DNA from: JACCSI01 sp035575715
GTDB taxonomy: Bacteria > Acidobacteriota > Vicinamibacteria > Vicinamibacterales > UBA2999
Length of the DNA stretch: 64,000 bases
Assembly: GCA_035575715.1 (NCBI GenBank)
Contig: DATLXN010000028.1
Location: forward strand, 20,870-84,869
Direction: 5' to 3'
Position 1 is the first letter of the stretch; every line of letters starts with the position of its first letter. The position numbers were made by a program, and so were the translations under genes. Shown piece by piece: positions 16,475-26,500 of this stretch. The notes under the pieces are model-generated. The model saw only the letters and a program-made list of their open reading frames with translations. It made no database searches and was not told where the DNA came from.

Positions 16475-17275
16475 CTACTTGACGATCGCTTTCGACCGTT
16501 CACGGAGCGCCTCTTCCCACAGCAATCGACTGGGCGGCGGCCCTTTCCGTCGCGTCAGTCCAAAGCGCTTGATCGCGTGATGATCGATGTGCGCCATCGC
16601 CTCGGGAATACTGTCGGTGATCAGGAACAGATCGAGATCGGTCGCCGACACGGTGCCGAGCGCGACCATTTCTTTGAGCAGGTCAGTGAACGGCTTCCAG
16701 TAAGACAGACCCATCAGGACGACCGGAAACTGTTGAATTTTTCCGGTCTGGATCAGCGTCAGCGCCTCGGTCAATTCGTCCAGCGTGCCCAAGCCGCCCG
16801 GCAGGACGACGAACGCGTACGAGTACTTGAACAGCAGTACCTTGCGCACGAAGAAGTAGTGGCAGGTGACGTAGCGATCGAGATACTGATTCGGGAACTG
16901 CTCATGCGACAACGTGATGTTGCAGCCGACCGAGCGGCCGCCCGCTTCGCGCGCCCCACGATTCGCCGCCTCCATCACGCCGGGGCCGCCGCCGGTCATC
17001 ACCGTGAACCCGAGACTGACCAGGGCGCCGCCCACCTCGCGTCCGAGTTCGTAATACTGATGCCCGGCCGGAAAGCGCGCCGACCCGAAGACCGTGACGC
17101 ACGGGCCGACAAAGTGCAGCCCGCGAAAGCCGCGGATGAAATCGCGCGCCGCGCGGACCAGGATCAGCAGTTCTTTGGCCCGGCCGTGTGGGCCTTCGAG
17201 AAAATAGCGATCGTCTTCGGATGGTTGGACGACCTCGGGGACGTCAGGTCCGGGCGTAGCGACGGGGTCTGGCAC
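16475..17275 (-). CDS. LOG-family (TIGR00730) Rossmann-fold protein
   Basis: A 266-aa protein with GTG start. The LOG signature is complete: VMTGGGPGVMEAANRGA for nucleotide binding and PGGLGTLDELTE, in which Glu serves in hydrolysis of the N-glycosidic bond of nucleoside 5'-monophosphates. Family members act as cytokinin-type phosphoribohydrolases or as general nucleotide 5'-monophosphate nucleosidases. It is longer than the minimal ~190-aa LOG proteins, with extra N- and C-terminal segments. Convergent with msrA, with eight bases between stops. Confidence 0.88.
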   Translation of the reverse strand: MPDPVATPGPDVPEVVQPSEDDRYFLEGPHGRAKELLILVRAARDFIRGFRGLHFVGPCVTVFGSARFPAGHQYYELGREVGGALVSLGFTVMTGGGPGVMEAANRGAREAGGRSVGCNITLSHEQFPNQYLDRYVTCHYFFVRKVLLFKYSYAFVVLPGGLGTLDELTEALTLIQTGKIQQFPVVLMGLSYWKPFTDLLKEMVALGTVSATDLDLFLITDSIPEAMAHIDHHAIKRFGLTRRKGPPPSRLLWEEALRERSKAIVK

Positions 17276-17375
17276 TTGTCGATGTTATAGCGGGTCGGCA
17301 TCGCGCCGGACGAGCGGGGTTTTTGAGGTAAAGTCCTATCCTCAGGTTTCGAGAAAAACTCCAACGTTTACAGCT

Positions 17376-19571
17376 ATGCCCAGCGTGGTTACCGTCACCC
17401 TTGCCCTGTTACTCAGCGCCGCACAAGCTGCCGGCGATCTGCGTGGCAGCCTCGTGGATTTCTCCGGCGCCGCAGTCCCCGACGCCACCGTCACGCTCAT
17501 CGTCGACGGGCGCGAAACGCCTGTACCAGTCGGCAACGACGGGACGTTTGTCATCCCGCCGGGCGGTGGAGTCCTGCGGGTGCGCGCCGGGGGATTCGAA
17601 CCCGCTGAGATCACTGTCGCCGCCAGCGCGCGTGGACCGCTGCGCATCGTGTTGCACCCGGCGTCGTTTGCTTCGTCGATCGTGGTCACCGCCGACCGCG
17701 GCGCAACCCGGCTGCCGAGCGCGGCAAGCGCCACCGTCCTGTCATCCGCCGAACTCGTCAATTCAGCGGCGGGTGCGTTGGACGATGTGCTGCGCGTGAC
17801 GCCAGGTTTCACGTTGTTCCGCCGCTCGTCCTCGCGCACGGCCAATCCCACGACGCAGGGTGTGACCCTGCGCGGCGTGTCCGGGTCGGGCGCCAGCCGG
17901 ACGCTTGTTCTGGCCGATGGGGTGCCCCTCAACGACCCGTTCGGCAGCTGGGTCTATTGGAACCGTGTCCCACTCGCCGCGATCGATCGCGTCGAGATCG
18001 TCCGCGGCGGCTCCGGCGATCTCTACGGCGCGGACGCGCTCGGCGGGGTCATCCAGGTGCTGACTTTTACGCCCGGACGCCCGCGAATGCGCGCGGTGGT
18101 GGATGGCGGTTCTCATCAGACCGGACGCGGATCGGTGTTCGGCGGCACGACGTTCGGTGCATGGACCGCGACCGCGGCTGGGGAGTGGGTGGGCACCGAC
18201 GGTGCGCCGACGCTCGATCCAGCGGTCGCCGGCCCGGTCGATCTTCGCGCCGACAGCGATTACAAGACAGGCTTCGCGAGCTTTGGTACCCAGCGCAACG
18301 CCTGGCGCGCCTCGGCGCGACTGAGCGGGTATTCAGAAGACCGCAACAACGGCACACCGGTGCAGGTGAACAACACCGATTGGCGGCAGTTGTCGGGAGA
18401 GCTGGCCGGCGTTATCGGGATGAGTGCCTGGGACGTGCACGTCGCGGGCGGCAGCCAGGACTACTACCAGACCTTCTCGGCGGTCGCCGGCGATCGCCGC
18501 ACCGAGCGTCTGACCACTGAGCAGACGACGCCGACCGAATTCGTCTCGGTGTCGGGTCAGTGGTCCCGCCCGCTGGGTCGGCACTCGGTGATGGTTGGCG
18601 CCGAAGGCCACCAGACCGATTCTACGGTTGAAGAATTTCGCTACACGCTGGTCGCCGGACAGAATCTTCGCTCTGGGCCGTTCCTGGTCGGTGGCAAAGA
18701 ACGCGGCGCTGCGGTCTATGGCCGGATGGGACTTGCACTCGGCGATCGCATGACCGTGTCGCTTGGTCTGCGCGGCGACACCTGGCGGTCAGAACCGCTG
18801 CTGGCGACGCTGCAACCCAAATCGCTGACGTTTGTCAGCCCGCGCGTCGGCGTTGGCTACCGCCTCGGTAACGTCACCTTGCAAGCCGCCGCGTATCGCG
18901 CGCATCGCACGCCGACCTTGAACGAACTGCATCGCGGCTTCCGCGTCGGCGCAATCGTCACCAATCCGAATGTCCTGCTCGAAGCGGAAGAGTTAACCGG
19001 CGTCGAAGGCGGCGCGCTCTTTTCGCGTGGCGGCGTGTCGCTCCGGGTCACCGGATTCGCGAACACGCTTGAAGGCGCGATCGCCAATGTCACGGTCGCC
19101 CCGAACGTCCGCATCCGACAGAACTCGGACGAGATTCGCGCCACCGGTGCTGAAGTTGAGGCTGATATCCGGCTGCATCGAATGGTCACCCTCACGGCGC
19201 AGACGACCTTGACCTCGAGCCACTTCCGCGGCTCGATCGCGACGCCTGCGCTCGAGGGCAATCGTGTGCCGCAAGTGCCGCGCGCGCAGTACGGGGCGGG
19301 TCTCACTGTCACCCCGCCCTGGTTTACAGCGGCGTTGCAGACGCGCGGGAGCGGCAACCAGTACGATGACGACACCAACAGCGCCGCGTTCGAGCTCAAG
19401 CCGTACGCCATCGTTGATGTGTCGGTGTCTCGACAAATCGCCCGGGTGCTGCAGGGCTTCGTCTCAGTCGAGAATGTGTTCGACGAGGATTACGATACAG
19501 GCCGGACGCCGTTACGGACCATCGGCTGGCCGCGAACGGTGCGTGCAGGGGTCAGAATCGCGTTACCTTAA
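17376..19571 (+). CDS. TonB-dependent outer-membrane receptor
   Basis: A 731-aa receptor with signal peptide (cleavage near AAQAAG), a carboxypeptidase-regulatory-like domain (about residues 20-95), a plug domain (about 105-240, with LRGVSGSGASRTLVLADGVPLNDP and the RVEIVRGGSGDLYGADALGGVI block) and a beta-barrel to the C-terminus. The plug resembles BtuB-like and siderophore receptors, but the substrate is not readable. The 100-base upstream region is too short for a cobalamin riboswitch and shows none. The stop lies at the edge of a 14-bp tandem repeat that separates it from a cytochrome c gene. Confidence 0.9.
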   Translation: MPSVVTVTLALLLSAAQAAGDLRGSLVDFSGAAVPDATVTLIVDGRETPVPVGNDGTFVIPPGGGVLRVRAGGFEPAEITVAASARGPLRIVLHPASFASSIVVTADRGATRLPSAASATVLSSAELVNSAAGALDDVLRVTPGFTLFRRSSSRTANPTTQGVTLRGVSGSGASRTLVLADGVPLNDPFGSWVYWNRVPLAAIDRVEIVRGGSGDLYGADALGGVIQVLTFTPGRPRMRAVVDGGSHQTGRGSVFGGTTFGAWTATAAGEWVGTDGAPTLDPAVAGPVDLRADSDYKTGFASFGTQRNAWRASARLSGYSEDRNNGTPVQVNNTDWRQLSGELAGVIGMSAWDVHVAGGSQDYYQTFSAVAGDRRTERLTTEQTTPTEFVSVSGQWSRPLGRHSVMVGAEGHQTDSTVEEFRYTLVAGQNLRSGPFLVGGKERGAAVYGRMGLALGDRMTVSLGLRGDTWRSEPLLATLQPKSLTFVSPRVGVGYRLGNVTLQAAAYRAHRTPTLNELHRGFRVGAIVTNPNVLLEAEELTGVEGGALFSRGGVSLRVTGFANTLEGAIANVTVAPNVRIRQNSDEIRATGAEVEADIRLHRMVTLTAQTTLTSSHFRGSIATPALEGNRVPQVPRAQYGAGLTVTPPWFTAALQTRGSGNQYDDDTNSAAFELKPYAIVDVSVSRQIARVLQGFVSVENVFDEDYDTGRTPLRTIGWPRTVRAGVRIALP

Positions 19572-19573
19572 GA

Positions 19574-19661
19574 GGGACCCTTCGGGTGGGACCCTTCGGG
19601 TGGGACCCTTCGGGTGGGACCCTTCGGGTGGGACCCTTCGGGTGGGACCCTTCGGGTGGGA
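19574..19661. repeat. 14-bp tandem repeat, six copies plus partial
   Basis: Six perfect copies of GGGACCCTTCGGGT begin at 19574, 19588, 19602, 19616, 19630 and 19644, followed by GGGA. Each unit contains the small hairpin ACCC-TTC-GGGT, and adjacent units can also pair GGGACCC with GGGTGGGACCC. The last partial GGGA followed by TGGAC sits about nine bases before the cytochrome ATG, so it may serve as the ribosome-binding site. Confidence 0.95.
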
Positions 19662-19670
19662 TGGACAATC

Positions 19671-20114
19671 ATGAAAATTCATTTCGTGGCGGCAGTTATT
19701 CTCGGCGGTTGGGTAGTGGCCTTCAACGGCGTTACAGCGAACGGTCAGGCAGCACCGCCGAAGGCTGCGGCGGCGAAACCGGCGGTTGCCGCGGCAGCGC
19801 CGGCCAACAGCGTCTATACCGCGGCGCAGGCCGATCGTGGCCAAACCATCTTTAAACAAAGCTGCACCGGCTGCCATGAGACGACGCGCTTTACCGGCGC
19901 CGATTTCATGACTGCCTGGTACGGCAAGCCGATGCATTCGCTGTTCGAGGTGATGTCCACCACGATGCCGGAGGACAACCCGGGCAGTCTGAAACCGCAG
20001 CAGTATGCCGATGTCCTGGCCTACTTTCTGCGGTTGAATAAATTTCCCGCTGGGCAGGTCGAGCTCAAAGGCTCTGCTGACGCGATGAAGGGCATAAAGA
20101 TCGACAAGAAATAA
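19671..20114 (+). CDS. exported c-type cytochrome
   Basis: A 147-aa monohaem cytochrome c. After a signal peptide (MKIHFVAAVILGGWVVAFNG) comes an Ala/Pro-rich linker (about 25-50) and a compact haem domain. The CTGCH motif places the haem-binding Cys at 65 and 68 and the proximal His at 69. The Met in STTMPEDNPG is the likely distal ligand, and QYADVLAYFLRLN is the closing helix. Periplasmic electron transfer is expected. The frame is open further upstream through the tandem repeat, but that sequence has no signal character, and the ATG at 19671 heads a normal signal peptide. Confidence 0.88.
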   Translation: MKIHFVAAVILGGWVVAFNGVTANGQAAPPKAAAAKPAVAAAAPANSVYTAAQADRGQTIFKQSCTGCHETTRFTGADFMTAWYGKPMHSLFEVMSTTMPEDNPGSLKPQQYADVLAYFLRLNKFPAGQVELKGSADAMKGIKIDKK

Positions 20115-20137
20115 AGGCGGCTACAATCTAGCGGTAC

Positions 20138-20245
20138 ATGGGATCTCGCCCCGTCCCGTGCCCGCACTGCGGACGACCGACCGAGCCTCTCGCGTCAATT
20201 GCGACTCCTGCGGGCGGGCATTCCCGGCGCCGACCGTACTGACCA
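20138..20245 (+). pseudogene. decayed zinc-ribbon N-terminus
   Basis: From an ATG at 20138 the plus strand encodes CPHCGRPTEP and, after a frame change, RVNCDSCGRAFPAPT. Together they restore a C-x2-C ... C-x2-C zinc ribbon like the one that opens the kinase gene starting at 20564. Beyond this the frame stops and IS3-like sequence begins. It looks like the interrupted 5' end of a zinc-ribbon gene. Confidence 0.45.
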
Positions 20246-20249
20246 GCGC

Positions 20250-20475
20250 CCCCGCGGTCGTCGTCGCCGGACGGCCATGAGCACCGCGTCGAGCACGAGC
20301 TCGCGGTGTCGTCGGGCCAGCGGACCGGCCGACGATCTTTGCGCGAGAACAGATCCATCACCACCGCCAAGTAGTGAACTCGTACGTCGAGCGGACTCTT
20401 CGTGGGCAGTCGTGTGGACATCGGCATCCCTCCGTTAATCGGAGGCTAGTTTCTATCCACTAAAGTCTGGGAACT
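20250..20475 (-). pseudogene. remnant of an IS3-family insertion sequence (transposase orfB fragment)
   Basis: On the minus strand the fragment reads YLAVVMDLFSRK, then in a second frame KIVG, then in a third frame HRELVLDAVLMAVRRRR. In this order the pieces reproduce the DDE integrase core of IS3-family transposases, broken by two frameshifts. Upstream on the same strand, CGGAGG precedes ATGTCCACACG, which resembles an orfA start with its ribosome-binding site, and TTTAGTGGATAG resembles an IS3 left-end region. Most of the element, including one end, is gone. Confidence 0.7.
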
Positions 20476-20563
20476 CCACATGCGGTCCCGTCGAGAACGG
20501 CATGACACGAGGGTCAATGTGGGCAGTAATTTAACCGCCCGATCGGTCTATAGTCGAACCGGC

Positions 20564-23551
20564 ATGGTGTGTACCGGCTGCGGATTGACGATTTCGGCTG
20601 GTTCGGCTTTCTGTCCGAAGTGCGGCCAGCGCGTGGCCGTGATGCCCGGCCCCGCTGACCACGACACCCTGCTGCCGGTCGACGCAACCCGCACCGACTC
20701 CGCCCCAACCATCGCCGCCGCCGCGCCGACCTCCTTCGTCCCGGGCAGCATCACGGCACGCCTGCAGGCGGGGTCGGCGTTCGGGCGGCGCTATCGCATC
20801 CTGCAGCGGCTCGGCGAAGGCGGGATGGGCATCGTCTACAAGGCGTGGGATGAAGAACTGAGCATCCCCGTGGCGTTGAAGCTGATTCGGCCTGAGGCGA
20901 TGACCGATGCCGACGCGGCGCTTCAAATGGAACGGCGCTTCAAGCGCGAACTCGTGCTCGCCCGCCAGGTCACTCACAAGAACGTGGTCCGCATCCACGA
21001 CCTGGGCGAGCTGGACACGATCAAGTATTTCACGATGCCGTTCATCGAGGGACAGGACCTCAGTGCGGTGATCGGCCGCGAAGGCAAGCTGTCAGTGGCA
21101 CGGGCCCTGCGCATCGCGCGGCAAGTTGCCACAGGGCTTGCCGCCGCTCATGAGGTCGGCATCGTCCATCGCGATTTGAAGCCGGAAAACGTGATGCTTG
21201 ATGCCGACGATACGGCTGTCATCATGGACTTCGGGCTCGCCCGGACCAACGACGGCGCGAATTTGACGATGGCCGGCGCGGTCATGGGCACACTCGCCTA
21301 CATGGCGCCGGAGCATGCCCGCGGCGAGGCCGTCGATCAGCGCGTCGATATCTACGCGTGGGGCCTGATGCTGTATGACATGGTGGCGGGACGCCGGCGC
21401 GTCGGACAGCATCGCGACGCGATGTCGGAACTGTTCGCTCGAATGCAGGAGGCGCCGCGACCGATCCGCACCCTGGAGCCTCACGTTCCGCAAGCACTCG
21501 AGGCTCTGATTACGCGATCGGTCGATCCGAATCGTGATCGCCGGTTTGCCACGACGCAAGACCTGATCGCAGCACTGGACGGCCTGGATGCCGAAGGGTT
21601 CGCGCGGCAGGCCACTGCCACGACGCCGATCGCCAGCGGCGCGGTGCCTCGTCGCTACGTTGTACTTGCGTCAGTCTTGGCGCTCGCGGTCCTGTTCGCG
21701 GGCGGGTGGTGGCTGTTGTCGCGCGGACAGCAGTCGCCACCGATGGCGCAACGCGAGCCGATGTTGGTACTGGTGAGCGATTTTGTCAACGGCACCGGCG
21801 ATCCGCTGTTCACCGGATCGCTTGAAAACGTGTTGAGCCTTGGTATTGAGGGGGCGTCGTTCATCAACGCGTTCCCACGGCGGGAGGCCTTCGCGGCCGC
21901 CGCGCGGATTCGGCCCGACGCGCGCCTCGATGAAACGACGGCCCGGCTGGTCTGCCAGAGCGAGGGCATTCGCACACTGTTGGTGGGAAGTATCGCAGCG
22001 GCCGGCGCGGGCTACACCGTATCCGTGCGAGCGATCGATCCGGTGCCGGGCACTGTTCTCGCGGAGGTCACCGAGAGCGCCGCGGACAAGAGTCGCGTGC
22101 TGGAAGCGGTCGGTGCCTTGTCAGCAAAAGTCCGTAGCGCCCTCGGTGATGCGACGCCGCAAAACACGATGGCCGCACAGCACGAGACATTCACGACGTC
22201 GTCGCTCGTGTCCGCGCGCGAATATGCGGAGGGGCAGGCGCTGGCGAATGCCAATCGCGACGAGGAAGCAATTGCGGCGTACCAACGGGCGCTCGCCGAC
22301 GACCCCCGCCTCGGCCGCGCGTATGCGGGATGGGCTGCCAGCGCCTTCAAGCTCGGACGAACGCGCGAGGCCGAGGAGTTGTATCAGAAGGCTTTCGCGC
22401 TGGTCGATCGGATGACGGAGCGCGAGAAGTTCAGGACGTTTGGCACCTACTACCTGAACATCACGCGCAACTACGAGAAGGCCGTAGAACAGTACCAATC
22501 GCTGGTCGCGAAATACCCCGCCGACGGCGCCGCGCACAACAACCTCGCGCTCGCCAATTTCAATTTGCTGCAGTTCACCCAGGCGCTGGAGCAGGGACAG
22601 CGCGTCCTCGGGATCTACCCGCGCAGCGCGCTGTACCGCTACAACTATGCGCTGTACGCCATGTACGCCGGCAATTTTCCGACCGCCGCCAGCGAGGCGC
22701 GCACAGCGTTAGAGATCAACGCGAACCTTCCGAAGGCGCACCTCGCGATTGCCATGGCGGCACTTGCGGCAGGCAACGTCGACGAGGCAAAGTCCGCTTA
22801 CGAAAACGCCCGCGGCGCAGGACCACGCGGCGCCTCTCTGGCCGCGATCGGGCTGGCGGATCTCGCGATGTATCAGGGCCGGTTCGACGAGGCTGTGCCC
22901 ATCCTGGAACAGGGACTCAAAGAAGACGACGCGGCCAAGAACCTTGCCGGCGCTGCAGCCAAGGCGATGGCCCTGGCGGAGGCGCATCATGCCCGCGCTG
23001 ATTCCGGCGCGGCAGCCACGGCCGTACAACGCGCCCGGCAGTTGAGCAGCGACCCGTCGGTCCTCGTTCCCGCCGCCCGTGTGCTTGCTGCCTCAGGGCG
23101 CAGCGTCGACGCCGACCGCATTGCCGAGCAGCTCGCCTCGGCACTCGCCCCTCGATCGAGGGCCTATGCGCGCGTTGTGAAAGCCACGACGTTGCTCGAA
23201 CGCGGCCGTCCCGCACAGGCGCTCGACGAATTGAAGGAGGCGCAGCGGCTCGCTGACTTATGGATCATCCGCTTTTTGAAGGGTGTGGCCTATGTTGAAG
23301 CGCGGGCCTACGCCGAGGCGTTATCGGAATTGGAGCTGTGCGAGAAACGCCGCGGCGAAGCCACCGCGGTGTTTCTCGACGATATCCCCAGCTATCGCTA
23401 CATGGTGCCGCTGAGCTACTGGCTGGGCCGGGCGCACGATGGGCTAGGCGCGCGCGATGCCGCCCAGCGGCATCTGCGCGCCTACCTTTCTCGTCGCTCA
23501 CCCGCGACCGATGCGCTGGCAAAAGATGCCGAGGCCCGGAACGCCAAATAA
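20564..23551 (+). CDS. zinc-ribbon Ser/Thr protein kinase with membrane anchor and TPR array
   Basis: A 995-aa transmembrane kinase. Residues 3-20 form a zinc ribbon (CTGC ... CPKC). The kinase domain spans about 77-345, with the glycine loop LGEGGMGIVYKAWD, ATP Lys106 in VALK, HRDLKPEN with His202 and Asp204, and the metal-binding DFG Asp222. One membrane helix follows (about 366-385, ASVLALAVLFAGGWWLL). The external part starts with an FlgO-like segment and continues with about ten tetratricopeptide repeats. This architecture is frequent in Acidobacteriota and is thought to sense envelope signals through the TPR part. An in-frame start at 20480 would read through IS remnant sequence, so the ATG just before the zinc ribbon is preferred. 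Confidence 0.9.
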   Translation: MVCTGCGLTISAGSAFCPKCGQRVAVMPGPADHDTLLPVDATRTDSAPTIAAAAPTSFVPGSITARLQAGSAFGRRYRILQRLGEGGMGIVYKAWDEELSIPVALKLIRPEAMTDADAALQMERRFKRELVLARQVTHKNVVRIHDLGELDTIKYFTMPFIEGQDLSAVIGREGKLSVARALRIARQVATGLAAAHEVGIVHRDLKPENVMLDADDTAVIMDFGLARTNDGANLTMAGAVMGTLAYMAPEHARGEAVDQRVDIYAWGLMLYDMVAGRRRVGQHRDAMSELFARMQEAPRPIRTLEPHVPQALEALITRSVDPNRDRRFATTQDLIAALDGLDAEGFARQATATTPIASGAVPRRYVVLASVLALAVLFAGGWWLLSRGQQSPPMAQREPMLVLVSDFVNGTGDPLFTGSLENVLSLGIEGASFINAFPRREAFAAAARIRPDARLDETTARLVCQSEGIRTLLVGSIAAAGAGYTVSVRAIDPVPGTVLAEVTESAADKSRVLEAVGALSAKVRSALGDATPQNTMAAQHETFTTSSLVSAREYAEGQALANANRDEEAIAAYQRALADDPRLGRAYAGWAASAFKLGRTREAEELYQKAFALVDRMTEREKFRTFGTYYLNITRNYEKAVEQYQSLVAKYPADGAAHNNLALANFNLLQFTQALEQGQRVLGIYPRSALYRYNYALYAMYAGNFPTAASEARTALEINANLPKAHLAIAMAALAAGNVDEAKSAYENARGAGPRGASLAAIGLADLAMYQGRFDEAVPILEQGLKEDDAAKNLAGAAAKAMALAEAHHARADSGAAATAVQRARQLSSDPSVLVPAARVLAASGRSVDADRIAEQLASALAPRSRAYARVVKATTLLERGRPAQALDELKEAQRLADLWIIRFLKGVAYVEARAYAEALSELELCEKRRGEATAVFLDDIPSYRYMVPLSYWLGRAHDGLGARDAAQRHLRAYLSRRSPATDALAKDAEARNAK

Positions 23552-23562
23552 CTAGTGACGGG

Positions 23563-26500
23563 CTAGAAAATGATCGGCGTCGGCACCTGCCCCGGCGCGA
23601 ATCCGACGTTGGGCATGTAGTCCTGCACTGATGTCGAGCACGTTGGACACTGAGGGTTGGGAATACTTGTCGCGCTCAGCACTTTGAATTTGAGCCTGCC
23701 GGAGTCGTTGCCAAGCGCCGACAGTGAGATGACAAAATCGACACCGTTGGTCACAACGGTACTGGTCCCGACGTTCGAACTGGCCGCGTAGGTGTTGCAA
23801 CTCTGCCCCTCCGCCGCTTGGTTGACGTACGGGAAGACGAACACATTCGAGCCGTAGATGGCGCCCCCGCTATTGATGATGAAGTCGGTTCCCATGATCG
23901 ACGAATCATTTGAACAGCCTGAATCAACCCCCGGGCTTCCCGTCGCAGGGTTCTCGTCAATATCGAGCACGAGATTGACGATCGTAGAAGTTGAACTGAA
24001 TGTTCCCGTGGCGTAGCGCACGCTGATCCTCAGGTCGCCCTGATCCACCGTGAGCGTCGCGGACGTCAAGTCCGGCCCGCCCCCTGCGTCGCCGGACGCG
24101 TCCGACACGGTGCCGACCGAGGCAAAGACATCAAATGCGTTGCTGTCCACCGAGCCAGCGCCAGGAGCTGATGCGACCAAGGTGTATGCAACACCTGATG
24201 TATCAAGAGTGAGGGTATTAAAGACTGCGTTGCCAGCCGTATCGGTCAGCTGCGTGACCGTGCCCCCAAGTTCGGTGGCGCCAGGGTTGCTTCCGAGCGC
24301 CATGGTGATTTGCAAGCCTGATATGGCGGCACCGGTGGCGTCGACGGCCCTCACCCTGATCGGGCCTTCGTTCCCACCGAGCGTTGATGTCGTTGACGAA
24401 TTGGTTGGCTCTGACACGAAAGAAAGGAACGCGTTGTTCACGTTACCGAGCGAATCCTCTTCGGGTGTCGTAGCCCCGGTATTCGGCGCCAGGGCGCGAG
24501 TGCGGAATTGCAGCTTGTCGTGACACTTACCGGGCTCGCAGAAGGGCTTGGTAATCACGTTGGAGTCCCAAACGATGCGCAGCTTCACCCGAACGGTTTC
24601 GCCGGGTCGGATCAGGACGGTTGCATTCCGTACGTCGCCGCTGTTCTCGTCGAAAAACGTCCCATCCAGATCGTCACCGGAAAGGGGAATCGCGAACAGT
24701 TGCTGATTGCTGTTCTGTTTGACCAGATGGCAATTGATCGAGGTCGGCGTCGAGTAGACGCGGTTGGCCAGCAACTGGAATGCATATCCTGCCGTTGAGT
24801 CTCCGGTGTTGACGACGACCTGATAGCCTGACGTGGTGTTGCCGGTGTTGGTGATATCGGTCGTGACGTCCTGGAAATTTGAATTTTCCGCGTCCGGGTT
24901 CTCGGCGTCCGGGTTCTCGGCGTCCGGATTTTCCGCGTCCGGGTTTTCCGCATCGGGGTTTTCCGCGTCTGGATTTTCCGCATCCGGATTTTCCGCGTCG
25001 GGATTTTCCGCGTCGGGATTACGAGTTTCCGGACCCAGTAGTTGGCCATCCGCACCCTTGGCTGAGGGATTGGTTGGATCAACGTTGATCACAACCGACG
25101 CCGCCGGTCCTGGCGTTGGTGGATTGCCCGGCGCCATTCGCGTTGCCGTGACAACAACAGGGCCGCCACCCGCCGAACCACACGTTACGTACACCGTGCG
25201 CGTCACCGAGGATCGCGGATAGATGTCGACGTCGATCTGGTGCACGGTTGGACTCGCAAGGACACATCCGTTGTTGCCGCTTTGCGGCATGCCAAGGAAC
25301 GTGCCGCGAGAGAAGGACGCGCCGTTGTGTGTCACTGTCAACCGAAACGACGCCGGCGTCTGGTCAGGACCTGGCACTAAGGGCAGATTGTTCGCCAACT
25401 GCACAGCGAACGCGCGCACGACTCCCGGAGTGTTTGTCTGCCTGGCGTTGACCGGCACGGTCAACGAAAAATCCTGCGTAATCCGCGACGTATAGACGTT
25501 GGCATCGCGGGTCCGGGTGTTGTCGACACCTGGCGCGGGGCACTGCGTATTCTCGAGCGTCGAACCGGGTGGGAGCGGAAGCGGCGGTAGGTAGTCCACG
25601 CGTGATGACCCATCAGGCAAAGCCGTCGTCGTGGCCTTGCCGACGCCCGCGTCGCGATTGTCAGTCCACGCGGCGTGAAACGTGCCGAGCGCGGGGTTGT
25701 TCAGGTTGGCTTTGCCATTGAGAACCCAACGTCCATTTTGAAGCACCCACGGGATGCCGCCGACGTCGATGTAGTCGCCCATGAACGGAATGGTTCCACC
25801 GCCGTAGAGCAGCAGGTTGGCTCGGTTGAACGCCATCTGGCGCGGCCCGATCCCGTCATACTGCGGGTCCTGAGGTTTGGACGGCGGCGCCGGATCTCCG
25901 ATCAAGTACTGCGATATCCTCGGCCCGCGCTGTACTCTGGCGCCGTTCGAGATGTCGTTGTAGTCGGGTTGCGACACGCCGTACGGCTGGAACTCCAGCG
26001 GCCAGGCGAACACGCCGCCTGCCTGGATCGTCGCTTGCGCTCCAAGAAGATCGATCGTGCGCCGAATTTTTGGCGGCGGAGGAGAGTTAGGGGCGGCCGG
26101 CCCCAAGGCCTCCTTCTCGTTGATGAGGGCCGACGCGTTCAATTTCGCTTCGTCGAAACGAACGTCATACCAGACCAATTGCAACCTGCCTGCTGAGTAC
26201 GCGAGCGCCGGCATGAACTGCTGCCCGTTTGCGTCGAGCGTCACGACATTGGTCGGTGTTTCCCAGAATTCGCCCGCGGTCCGTGTCATGGTGATCCGCG
26301 CCTGCGCCCCGCCCAGCCCTCCGCTCCAGGGGGCCGGCACCTGTGACACCGCCAAATAGAGGAAGCCGTCGTCGGCAAACGCGAGCGACGGGTATGCCAC
26401 GGTTCGGAAGGTGGTGGTCGATGACCCGCGCGCCGTGGACGTGGTGTTCTGATCGAATGGCGCGAATTGTCCTTCACCGAAGCCGGGCACGAAGGCGGCC

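Noticed and set aside
16409..17290. Plus-strand ORF of 293 codons
   Set aside because: Covers the LOG gene in antisense and shows no family motif.
17276..17375. Cobalamin riboswitch before the TonB receptor
   Set aside because: Only 100 bases are available, and no B12-box or conserved stem-loop pattern is visible.
19614..19670. Cytochrome c start at an upstream ATG inside the tandem repeat
   Set aside because: The added residues (GPFGWDPSGG type) come from the repeat and destroy the signal peptide start; ATG 19671 fits better.
24833..25222. Plus-strand ORF with repeating FSASG
   Set aside because: It is the antisense reading of the NPDAE repeat and lacks a plausible start context.
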